Of a stretch of 12,980 bases of DNA, positions 1-8,460 are shown piece by piece; the stretch's first letter is position 1; each line of letters begins with the position of its first letter. The notes beneath the pieces are model-generated. The model was not told the origin of the DNA. It did no database searches and saw only the letters and a program-made list of their open reading frames with translations. This stretch comes from Paraglomus occultum (Eukaryota; Glomeromycota; Glomeromycetes; Paraglomerales; Paraglomeraceae): positions 1 to 12,980 of the forward strand of contig CAJVPJ010001038.1 of assembly GCA_910592205.1 (NCBI GenBank). The letters run 5' to 3'. The translations under genes and the position numbers were made by a program.

Positions 1-2715
1 CTCATTTTGCAATACATATCACGTGAATGTCAATTATATAATCCTTAAAAACAAAAAGGTGTGTTCAGCCTCGCCCCCAAGAAAGTTGCCCAACATCTGT
101 ACCAAATTGCCCCAGTCTTTTCAACATGACGACACATAAATATATTTGGTTAACGGTGACCATATAAAGATAAGCATTCAAGCTAATCATTTACGTAGCG
201 TAAATATTATAAATACGACAGCAATTTAACCAATTCTGGCAAATACGCAGCAAATTGGAGAGCGATATCATTCAGACGGGGGCAATGGCGAAGAACCTTT
301 TAATAAACCATTGTTACTGACTGAAGTCTGTAGTTTAATGAGAACGTGAAGATGGAGTGGGAAAATGGGTAGGAGTGTGGAGTAAAAATATGTGCAAAAG
401 AAATGTGCTTGTCAGCAAATTTTCTATTGCAAATATGGTTGATCTCGTTTTCAAAGATGCTTTTCTATTTTAATTATTAATATGGCTTTCAGAACCTGCT
501 CGCACATTAATGTTATTATTCGAATTACATAGCAGACGGTTAGAATGACGGACAGGCTCAGGAAGACGTGCATTTCATGCATATGCTTGTAGACACTGAA
601 GAAGCAACTCGGTCACAGATTTTGCAATCGCCTATCGACCATTATTATGTATAATCGTAGCAGCTAGGGCGACGACTCATGTCAATGGCAGAGAGTGTTC
701 GTATGTAACTGATACGTAATATGTAATACGTAATACGGTAATATTCGCACTCGGGAATTACTGCATCTTTGTTCATTCTACCGTTTGAGAGAGGGGCATA
801 ATTGTAATTGCTAGGCAATTTGTTACTGTAGGGGATACTCTTTTGAGTATCCTATTATGTGGTGAAAGTACTGTTTACCTGAGATTTTGCCGCCAATGAT
901 GATGTATTCGAGATCAGCTATATAAAAAACGAACAACGTACGACGGATACGCAGAGAATGAATTATCACCACTCAATCCAGTTACCCATCCCACCTCTGT
1001 CTGAATAGTTGGGAGGGAAGGTATTTGGCTAGATATCGAATGGTACGGTACTGTAAGAGTAGATTAAAACACGAGGTATTTAATCACAAACTACTAATAG
1101 ATGATGCGAAAGAACATTATATTTCGCCTATATCGTTTACAATTCTTTTTGTAGAAGTGGGGTTTGGTGATTGCTAAGCATCAATGAGCAGACAACATGA
1201 TTGATTCCTTGTCAAGCAAATATGGTTATATCAGCTAGAAATTAAGTAAACAAAATTTTTTGGAATAAAATTTATACCTACAAATTAGTTTTTTTTCCCT
1301 TGAATATTGCCTGCCACATCTCTTTAAAGGGTAGAGTGAGACCAGATTATCATAAACAAGGGCTACCTATAACGCTCTTATTTACGAGACGTTTAGTCGC
1401 GCTTTAAGACCAATACGAAACAATTTCCATGTAATAAACGCGTTCACGCACTTTGCTGGTTGAATTGTCTATATTTGAGTTAAAAGGTTATATTTTAGCT
1501 ATTGTAATGGAATGTGGTTATATAGTAATGTTGAGACTTTTACCATTGATTTGCTTTACGTGAGAAGCACTTATTTCAATAAAGTTACGGTTTCAGATAA
1601 GGATAACTACAAATAAGTATATTAATATTCAAATATGCAAATTTGCTTAATAGTGATAAAAACTTTCTACGTTTGTGGATTCTGTAACCGGTTAATATTA
1701 ATGCAGTGATAGTAATAGTAAACTTTAATAAAATTTTAAATTTTGCGTATTTAATTCTATGATATGAACAAATTGCTTTGATATAAAGGTTGTTATTATT
1801 TGTATAAAATATTAAGAAGCAGCTAATTTATGCCTAACAAGCTGTCATCCCAAACTTTTGTCAACAATAGTTGCTGACACTTTTCTGTCCTACATACAAC
1901 AGTCAGTCATAATTAAAAGCAAACGAAATTTGAAAGCTCTTTCAGACAGCTGAATTGTAATACTTATTCTGTTAAAATATCGTGTTTCTTATTTCAAAAT
2001 TTATTTATATTGTGTAGAAAAAAACTGTTATTTTGAAACTAGTTGATTGTACCTAACGAAAGAAAAAATAAACTTACAACAAACATTAATGATAATAACA
2101 TGTTGAAATTAACAGGTTTCTTTATTTTTTTCTGAGTACGTGTTGTTTAACTTTAATGTTCATAGATAAGATTATATCCGCAATTTTATTCTTTATTACT
2201 ACTGCCACTATATACACATACAGTAAGAGGGGGACTTCTCAACAGCTCGATGCTCGACCAAATTTGGAACTAATGCAATAAATAGGTTGGGGCATATATA
2301 AGGCATTGACTAACTTGGAAATTTAAATAAACCTAATCACAATTGATGACAATATATTAAACTCGCGTCGCGAAAAGCGATTTTAAAAGTCGTAGAGTCA
2401 CCTGAGAAAAATAACTCTCGATTACGCGAACATTGTGTGAAACTGTAAAATCGCTGTCTCAGAGAAGAGGAGCATCACCTATTGGTGTATATGAAAAGTT
2501 TACTTGTTCCTTGTTCACGCTAGTCTCAGAAAGTCTGGTTGTTCTGTATGTAGGCTTTATAAATATAAACTGGTTATACAAAACAAGAACTTTTGTTAGG
2601 TGGAGGGTTTCCGATTACAGTGCAATTACAGGTGACTACTACTACGTTGTTTTTCTGATAATAAATGTTTACGAACGGGCTTGAGGAATTCTATCTGTAT
2701 TTACATCGTACGAAA
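1..2715. other. Intergenic AT-rich region, no supported gene
   Basis: No long open frame and no recognisable domain on either strand. A stretch at about 540-700 is visibly richer in G+C and stays open in several frames for 35-54 codons, but none could be tied to a gene. A TATATAAGG box at 2295-2303 has only a four-codon ATG frame downstream (2346). The 83-codon frame at 2433-2684 starts with TTG and shows no family features. A perfect 8-bp hairpin (833-852) and a short TACGTAAT-type repeat (about 712-742) are present. Confidence 0.6.
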
Positions 2716-2801
2716 AATGTTGTGTTTCAGTTCAGGACTCAGTCTAGAACTCGGTTATCTCGGTCAGAACTGAGACAGGTCCCCAACTGAGGTACAACAT
2801 T
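2716..2801. repeat. Short foldback (MITE-like) element, left copy
   Basis: The segment begins AATGTTGT and ends ACAACATT. The two ends form imperfect terminal inverted repeats of about 35 bp, with TTTCAGTT at the left answering AACTGAGG at the right. It has no coding capacity. A core at 2765-2795 recurs in inverted orientation at 8081-8112 with two substitutions and one indel, and similarity continues beyond that core. This fits a small non-autonomous transposon family. I could not fix a target-site duplication with certainty. Confidence 0.6.
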
Positions 2802-4290
2802 AATATTTTTTATTTTGAGTTTAGTAAACAATTGGATTTAAGACTCAAACGCTAACGCTAGTGGTAAGACCAGAATTATTGTCTGATGCAAACATGACGT
2901 TGATTGGATTGCATAGAGGCCAAGTATAATTGTCGATACTTTATACTTTGAAGAAATTTCCGAAAGTCTAATAACCACTGAATTAATACGATTCTGATTT
3001 GGCAAATATTGGTTTTATGTTTGTGTCGCAAACAATTAATTTAACAAATATTAAGCATGAGTCTACAACTTAGACAAAATGGCGCTTCGAAGACAACAAT
3101 ATTTGCGATCAAATATATCAATTTACTTATTGTGGAATGCGAAAATATTTCTCAACCGGTGCGAATAACTTAATCAAAAAACCAGTCCCATTTGATAGTA
3201 AACACTTTAGAAGGCGGTTATGAGAATAGTGAAGGCCCTAATAAATGCATAGAGAATACCGAATAAATAAATTAAAGAAATTCAGAGGAAATAAAAAGTG
3301 CTTAAATTTGCAATGTTAGGTCAATTTTGAAATATATTAAAAAAGGATAAGGCTTTATACAACAAACTTTGCAGTTTATCGTATCGTTTGCTTCATTATC
3401 TTCATATTACATTGCTCGATATGTTTAATAAAAAAATATATGTAAACATGGTTTTCTATAGTTTTCAACTAAGTAATTTTGTCGCTTATAACATCTTATT
3501 ATTACCAAGAATGCTTACCTTATATGATTGCGTATGTAAGCAAACAACTTTGTTTCGAGTCTGAACATATGAAGTTAGCCATTTGCATTTACTGAAAATT
3601 TATCATAGTAAAAACATTTGTCCAACTCTTGAAAAATTTTTATTGAAATTTTTGGAACATTGAGTCGGGAATATTCGTCTAGAATTATGGCTATCGTGGC
3701 GAGCTGTATGTAACAAAGCACACGTTGGATAATCAAACCTGGAGCCTGGGGAAAGATACAATTAAGATAATATTCTTTAAGCTATCGTCACATGCCAGGA
3801 ATATTCTCAATACGTGATTGTTCCGCACGATGTATTTTGATTTTCTCATAAATGAGCTTTTCACGTATCGCTAATTAATTTGCGTCTTGGACGCTTGTCA
3901 GAATAAGCATCACAATGAGCTGCTGGTCACAGCACGTTGCAGATAACCCTCATAGAATATTCTTGTAAACGTCTCGAATGTTGAACTCGAATGTATTCAT
4001 TTACGCGGTAGTTTCAATAATTTTTTGTATTGATCCATAGACGTTATATTATAGTACCATTTTCACTATTACTATTACTATGTTGTTCAAATAGCCTAAT
4101 TTATTGCATTATAATCACGTGTTCTTTTGCCATTGTCGAACTCGACGTAATGATTTTTCATTAAATTCGCCGATTGCATAGAAAGTCAGTATATCGTACA
4201 GAATAGTCCACATAATGGTTCTTGAGCGACTAATTGTAATTGTTGCATTTCATGTTTAAAGTTAGTGTGACTTCGTTGTTGTGACACAAC
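2802..4290. other. Intergenic AT-rich region upstream of the kinase gene
   Basis: No supported gene on either strand. The sequence is very AT-rich with frequent stops in all frames. The last few hundred bases presumably include the promoter of the downstream kinase gene, but apart from the TATA-like box at 4291 no element could be recognised. Confidence 0.5.
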
Positions 4291-4298
4291 TATATTTT
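4291..4298 (+). promoter_or_regulatory. TATA-like box of the kinase gene
   Basis: TATATTTT lies 42 bp before the proposed ATG at 4340. That would place transcription start shortly before the ATG and give a very short leader. This is inferred from spacing alone; AT-rich fungal DNA gives many chance matches. Confidence 0.35.
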
Positions 4299-4339
4299 GA
4301 CCAACGAAAATTTTGAAAGTCGATATCGTTGTTTTGGTC

Positions 4340-7173
4340 ATGACCTTTCCTAGTACGTCTATTACTGTACTTCTGCCGTCAAAGAATGGCGATCTTCAAG
4401 CTAGCAAGAACGTCTTCAGCTGTCCTGCGATCGATCAGCTGATTGAATCCTCCAAAATTCTTGATAATGGAAAACCAGCAGAGGCTTATTCTGACTTCCG
4501 ATGGATCTCTTCTTGCGAATTTACAGATATGGATTTGATTGAAACGTCTATTGACCGAACCGTCTATTATGCTAAATTGGATGGAATGACCATAATGCTT
4601 TTACTACTTGGAAACATTGATAAATGTACGCCGGAATTTGTGCGCAAGTTTGCTAGAACTTACTCACTCCCTGCACACGTTTACAGAAGTTCTTCATCTA
4701 ACTTTAGGAGATATTTCAAATGGCTCAAGCGTCGCAATAAATGGATAGAAGGATTTACTAAAGTGGAAGATAATTATTATCTAGTAGCCCAGAAGACGTT
4801 TTACGATTGTTATTCTCTATATGGATTCTGTTCTGCATGTGGAATACTTAGATGCAGTCCTGTGTGGTGTATCTGTGGTCATAAGGAATTAGCAAACGGA
4901 TGGACTAGCAATAACGAAAAACTCGACGAGTTGATCAAAAAATCGCAAAGTCAAACAAAATCAGCCAACGAAGCCTACTTGGAATGGATCCCGACTGATC
5001 AATTTACATGTAGTAAGAAATATTCCGGAAAACTACATGGTATACATACTTATGAATGCGTAGAAAAGCTGATCCCCCTTGAACTATTAAACAAGACGGA
5101 TGATCAGCATTACCATAAGGTGAACTATTTTAACTTTTATCGCACTTGTTTGATTGACTTGAGAATTAGCTTGATATGAAATAACGCCTCCCATTAGATA
5201 AGCGCTCGCAACCCGGATCTGCTGGATCCAAACAGTTGGATTACTATTGGGTTCACATATCGTCCGCGCCGACAGACATACCTCCTAATTAAAACGAAAC
5301 ACAAACATGGCTTATGCTTGTCGTGTGCAGAGGAATTATCTTCCGATACAAATGTATTTTGTATCAAGTGTAAAGCGCCAACACCGCCGGATTGGACTAC
5401 AGGCAACAAGTGCTTGGACTCTTTTATAATGAAATCATGGAATAATGCTGTGCATCGAACTGACAGCTATATACAATGGATAGAATATTCTCGATTAGCA
5501 AACATAGAAGAATCATCTCCGTTAAGACACAAATGCACGCATACTGCAGATTGGTTAGAACAGACATCAAGTACAGACGAAAGCAAGTCGACAAAGGTGT
5601 TACTAAAGAAAATCGTTAGTGGACAGGATGCTCAATCATTTGATTTTTACAAGGTAGCAGAGGTCATTCTAAGCATTAATATGCTATAATCGCCGTACTA
5701 ACAGTGCTCGCGCTATTTTCCATAATCTAGTTAACAAAAGACTATCCAAATATATTAAGTGGATCTAATATTTGGATAATTGGTATAACTCAAGAACCGT
5801 ATACGCAGGACTATTATTTGTTGTTCTACTATGACATACAGACATTTCTAGACAAATTCATCCAAACCAGTAAACTCAAATTTATGCAGTTTGACGAATT
5901 TAGTGAAATTGAAAAGATTGGAGCTGGTGGTTACGGAACGGTCTACACCGCCAGACATGTATCAAAAGGACGTGTCGTTCTGAAAGACTTCAAGAATCTT
6001 GACCAGGAGCCAGAATTATTTATTTACGAGGTAACACATATGCTATGATTCGGGACATTGACCATGTTTATCTAATGAATAGTGTATTTCTGTTTACGCA
6101 GCTCAAGAATCATGCTCGATGTAATAACTCGGCATTTCTCGATATTTACGGAGTGACCCAGCGACCGGAGACAGGAGATCACGTGATCATAATGCAATAT
6201 GCCAGGGGCGGTAGTCTTTCGTCGTATTTGGATCAGAACATCAACAAGTTGACATGGAAGACGAAACTAAACTATTTGAGAGATATTGCGCAACATTTAA
6301 GTACCCTTCATGAAAACGACTTGATACATTGCGATCTTCATGGCGGAAACATAGTTCTCACTCCTAAGCGTAGTCGTGATGGTACTTATTACAACATAGC
6401 GTTTATATGCGATCTTGGACTCTCTAGGTCGGCGAATGCACACAACCCATCAACTGTTCGAGGCGTTCTACCATACATTGCACCGGAAGTCTTTTATACA
6501 AACGAGTTTACACAAAAGTCGGATATCTACGCTTTCGGAATTCTAATGTATCTTATTGCCAGTGGCGAGCTACCGTTTAGAGACAGAACGTTCGATCAGC
6601 ACTTGGTAAGAGATATCAGTAACGGGTTGCGACCAGCAATGCCTGATTCAACGCCAGAGCCTTATCGACAGCTTGCCGAAAAGTGTTGTGATACCCATCC
6701 TGACAAGCGCCCAGACGCAAATCAAGTTAGGCAATATATTGGGAAACTTATTCACGAGGAAAGTCAAGATAATTCTGGTAACAATGTGTGGAATGCAATC
6801 TATAAAAATGAGCATTTAAAGCCCTTATCACGTGTTGAGAAAGAGAGTAAATATTCTAGTAAGCTGTTGCCTACAAGAAGCTTGCTGATTGATTCAGTGA
6901 CAGGTATGTGCAATGGTGATTAGTAGATTAAAGAATAATATCACATATTATTATATCAGCTCGTATTTTGTTTCCACTTGACAGGCTCCAAGCGAGATGA
7001 TTTTTTAGTCACCGATGAACTTGCAACACCGCGTGGTATATACTTTATTACTTATTATTATAAGGTTTTTGTAAATGCAGTTATTTAACTTAATACATTT
7101 TTCAGACTCGAAGCAGGTTGATCTAATTCTCCCTGATGACGATGCTTTCTTACAGGAAGGCGTAACAAGATAA
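4340..7173 (+). CDS. Multi-module TKL-type protein kinase with zinc-ribbon/pseudo-N-lobe repeats
   Basis: Predicted Ser/Thr(-Tyr) protein kinase, likely cytosolic signalling; substrate unknown. Six exons: 4340-5119, 5198-5653, 5731-6030, 6102-6903, 6985-7035 and 7106-7173, about 818 residues. Modules in order: degenerate N-lobe-like unit (about 31-160); zinc ribbon (C164, C167, C177, C179) with a second degenerate unit (to about 297); zinc ribbon (C300, C303, C315, C318) with a third unit (to about 462); full kinase domain (about 466-729). The kinase shows the glycine loop GAGGYGTV (476-483), K497, alpha-C E512, HCDLHGGN (588-595), DLG (616-618) and APE (639-641), so all catalytic residues are present. 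Arg of HRD is Cys (non-RD type). Start: first in-frame ATG after an upstream stop, with G at -3; an additional 5' exon cannot be excluded. The 3' end may extend to 7903. The family assignment is secure; the exact ends are less so. Confidence 0.85.
4430..4819 (+). repeat. Kinase-gene module 1: degenerate pseudo-N-lobe without zinc ribbon
   Basis: Codes residues about 31-160. It keeps the family skeleton: IDQLI..., A...WI, ...F, then TVYYAKLDG where an active kinase has its glycine loop and VYKA strand, and a later KWIEGFTKVEDNYYLV matching the GVTQRPETGDHVII strand of the real domain. Glycine-loop glycines and the VAIK lysine are missing (TIMLLLL). Unlike the other units it has no intron after its alpha-C-like segment, and it carries about 17 extra residues there. 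Confidence 0.6.
4820..5305 (+). repeat. Kinase-gene module 2: zinc ribbon plus degenerate N-lobe
   Basis: Opens with YGFCSACG...VWCICGH (4829-4876), then GWTSNNEKLDELI and EWIPTDQF, the classical linker of glomeromycotan kinases. The expected glycine loop is lost. After intron 1 it resumes with WITIGFTYRPRRQTYLL, equivalent to the GVTQRPETGDHVII strand. Catalytic loop and C-lobe are absent. Confidence 0.65.
5120..5197 (+). other. Intron 1 of the kinase gene (78 nt, phase 0)
   Basis: Donor AAG|GTGAAC, acceptor CCATTAG, with TTGAC-type branch candidates inside. Removing it joins two long open frames exactly at a codon boundary and bypasses the stop at 5177-5179. The downstream frame is open from the first base after the acceptor. 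The junction falls at the same relative position as introns 2 and 3. Confidence 0.8.
5309..5880 (+). repeat. Kinase-gene module 3: zinc ribbon plus degenerate N-lobe
   Basis: Begins GLCLSC...VFCIKC (5315-5371; CX2C-X11-CX2C, the best preserved ribbon), then DWTTGNKCLDSFI and YIQWIEYSRL. The KVLLKKI strand keeps a possible VAIK-type lysine. After intron 2 it reads IIGITQEPYTQDYYLLFYY and then runs directly into the true kinase domain. No catalytic loop is present. Confidence 0.65.
5654..5730 (+). other. Intron 2 of the kinase gene (77 nt, phase 0)
   Basis: Donor AAG|GTAGCA, perfect branch site TACTAAC at 5696-5702, acceptor AATCTAG. It removes the stop at 5687-5689 and opens the frame at 5731, which then reads a kinase-like 'GITQEPYTQDYYLL' segment. 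Confidence 0.88.
6031..6101 (+). other. Intron 3 of the kinase gene (71 nt, phase 0)
   Basis: Donor GAG|GTAACA, acceptor TTTACGCAG. It splits the kinase domain immediately after the alpha-C glutamate codon (E512). Splicing restores a continuous kinase N-lobe (FIYE|LKNHARCNN...YGVTQRPETGD). Confidence 0.88.
6904..6984 (+). other. Intron 4 of the kinase gene (81 nt, phase 1)
   Basis: Strong donor CAG|GTATGT and acceptor CTTGACAG. If unspliced, the frame stops at 6921-6923. Splicing gives a phase-1 junction into an open 51-nt exon. Confidence 0.72.
7036..7105 (+). other. Intron 5 of the kinase gene (70 nt, phase 1)
   Basis: Donor GTG|GTATAT, acceptor ATTTTTCAG. It separates two small exons that resemble each other in sequence and length (6985-7035 and 7106-about 7159), both entered in phase 1. 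Confidence 0.68.
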
Positions 7174-7254
7174 TGCTATAATAATAAGCGGTTAAACTTG
7201 ATCTACCGAAGTTTATGCTACAGCCGCATTACTGAACAAGGAAAGAAACTCTAG
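7160..7254 (+). other. Possible GC-AG intron 6 (95 nt, phase 1)
   Basis: Exon 6 (from 7106) resembles exon 5. At the place corresponding to exon 5's donor it reads AAG|GCGTAA instead of GT. A GC-AG intron ending in ACTCTAG at 7254 (ACTGAAC branch-like at 7231-7237) keeps phase 1 and opens a new frame from 7255. If not spliced, translation stops at 7171-7173. Confidence 0.35.
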
Positions 7255-7344
7255 CAAAGGCACTAAGAGCGCTGATGGAAGATTCAAATGGACTTCAACA
7301 TTCGAGAAGAGATTGTTTCGCACCGGAACCTATCAGAATTTTAG
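7255..7344 (+). CDS. Possible exon 7 of the kinase gene (alternative 3' extension)
   Basis: A 90-nt segment open in the frame dictated by a phase-1 entry (A)KALRALMEDSNGLQH..., ending at donor TAG|GTAAAT, again phase 1. Like the two preceding mini-exons it is a symmetric 1-1 exon whose length is a multiple of three. I recognise no domain. It depends on the GC-AG intron being real; otherwise it is untranslated or a remnant. Confidence 0.3.
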
Positions 7345-7595
7345 GTAAATTATCTAATATGCGCTAATAAGCATTGCCAAACTTGTCTGTAGATTTATTT
7401 ATCGAATAACATATGATTAGGGCTGTCTTGTTAAATTTACATACAACTTTTGGTACGTAATACTTGTAGTCTGCTGTGAGTGTCTTTAGAGATATCAACC
7501 AATGATTTTTCCCAGTTATATTAACTGTTTCATGGTATAAACATTGATCGTGTAATACTAATACTTAGCTTCATTATTATTCGATATTGTTACAG
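7345..7595 (+). other. Possible intron 7 (251 nt, phase 1)
   Basis: Donor G|GTAAAT, branch-like TACTAAT near 7557, acceptor TTGTTACAG. It is longer than the other introns and would connect exon 7 to the 7596-7903 frame in phase. Confidence 0.3.
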
Positions 7596-7903
7596 TGCCA
7601 ATGAGTTATATTATACGAGTGTATGCGCACAGTTATTGTAAACATTACATCATGACTAGTAAAGAATTATGCATCTGGGCAAAATTTTGTAGTGACATAT
7701 TGTACGCACGCGTTATGGGGTGGAATCATACGATATTTTATGTCCTATTGGTTATCGTGCTACAATTATTAATAATCGTAACGAGTCGTACAAAAAGAAG
7801 AATGGTTGAACACAAGTATTCATCTCCCGCTACCAAGGAAATCTGCATATTGGTTATGGCGTATGGAAAAAACGAACTGCTCGCCAATGATCTCAATGTT
7901 TAA
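7596..7903 (+). CDS. Possible terminal exon with one membrane-helix-like segment
   Basis: About 102 codons, entered in phase 1 (G+TG) after acceptor TTACAG. Notable is IFYVLLVIVLQLLIIV followed by TSRTKRR, a hydrophobic stretch with a basic flank as in a single membrane helix. Two AATAAA motifs sit at the stop. If joined to the kinase (about 946 residues in total) it would put a helix near the C-terminus, which would suggest membrane tethering. No homologue recognised. It could also be a chance frame: other open frames of similar length in this window look spurious. Confidence 0.3.
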
Positions 7904-7918
7904 TAAATTTGAAATAAA
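7902..7918 (+). terminator. Tandem AATAAA polyadenylation signals
   Basis: AATAAA at 7902-7907, overlapping the stop codon, and AATAAA at 7913-7918. They fit a transcript end for the kinase locus if it runs this far. The motif is frequent by chance in such AT-rich DNA. Confidence 0.35.
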
Positions 7919-8080
7919 GTTTCCATAATGACCGATTATCAATTACATGGACCAAACAGATAAAAACTTTAAAGACGTAATAATCTCTTCGCTGAAATTC
8001 ATCAGGTTAATAACTTGAAATTATCAGCAAAGTTAAATTAAATTATTTTAGTTTTGTGGGATCATGATTTGTTAGCTGCT

Positions 8081-8170
8081 GTGCCTCAGTTTGGGGACTT
8101 GTCTCAGTTCTGGATTGATCTGGACTGAGACAACCGAGTTCTGTCTGGACTGGGTGACTTAATTCTAGAT
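8081..8170. repeat. Inverted copy of the 2716-2801 element
   Basis: 8081-8112 (GTGCCTCAGTTTGGGGAC... onward) matches the reverse complement of 2765-2795 almost perfectly, and the following ACCGAGTTCT block also matches. A roughly 10-bp insertion distinguishes this copy. Orientation is opposite to the left copy, so the pair brackets the kinase gene about 5.3 kb apart. The outer boundaries here are unclear. Confidence 0.55.
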
Positions 8171-8186
8171 TGAGTTCCATCTTACT

Positions 8187-8337
8187 TTAATGTTGTGCCC
8201 CCTCCCCATTCTGAGATTTGACCCGTTTCGGTATGTCACGTTAGAATAATATCTTGACCCAATAAACTATGTAATCTGTGTGATAGTGACAATCTTGAAA
8301 CGGTTTGATCCACTCTCAGAATGAGTCTCAACATTAA
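8187..8337. repeat. Hairpin element with long imperfect terminal inverted repeats
   Basis: TTAATGTTG at 8187-8195 answers CAACATTAA at 8329-8337. Inside, CATTCTGAGATTTGACCCG (8207-8225) onward to TGTCAC pairs imperfectly with GTGAC...CTCAGAATG (ending 8323). It is about 150 bp with no coding capacity, bounded by TTAA on both sides. The TGTTG ends resemble those of the neighbouring element, so they may be one family or one nested composite. Confidence 0.5.
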
Positions 8338-8460
8338 TATTCAAATTAGACTCTGCAAAAGTTATTTGATACCAATTTTTGCTTTTCAATCGACTCTGTT
8401 TAATTAATCAATAAAAGAATTCTTTTATATTATTTTATATTATTATGTTGTTCAGATTAG

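Noticed and set aside
2433-2684. 83-codon plus-strand frame
   Set aside because: It begins with TTG, has no ATG early on, no domain and no splice context that helps. Open frames of this size are expected by chance.
4640-4707. Possible extra intron in module 1 (GTGCGC...TTTAG)
   Set aside because: Splicing here shifts the frame and meets a stop after about ten codons, so the unspliced reading is preferred.
5194-5409. 71-codon minus-strand frame
   Set aside because: It lies antisense to exon 2 of the kinase gene, where the zinc ribbon on the plus strand is convincing. It is a shadow frame.
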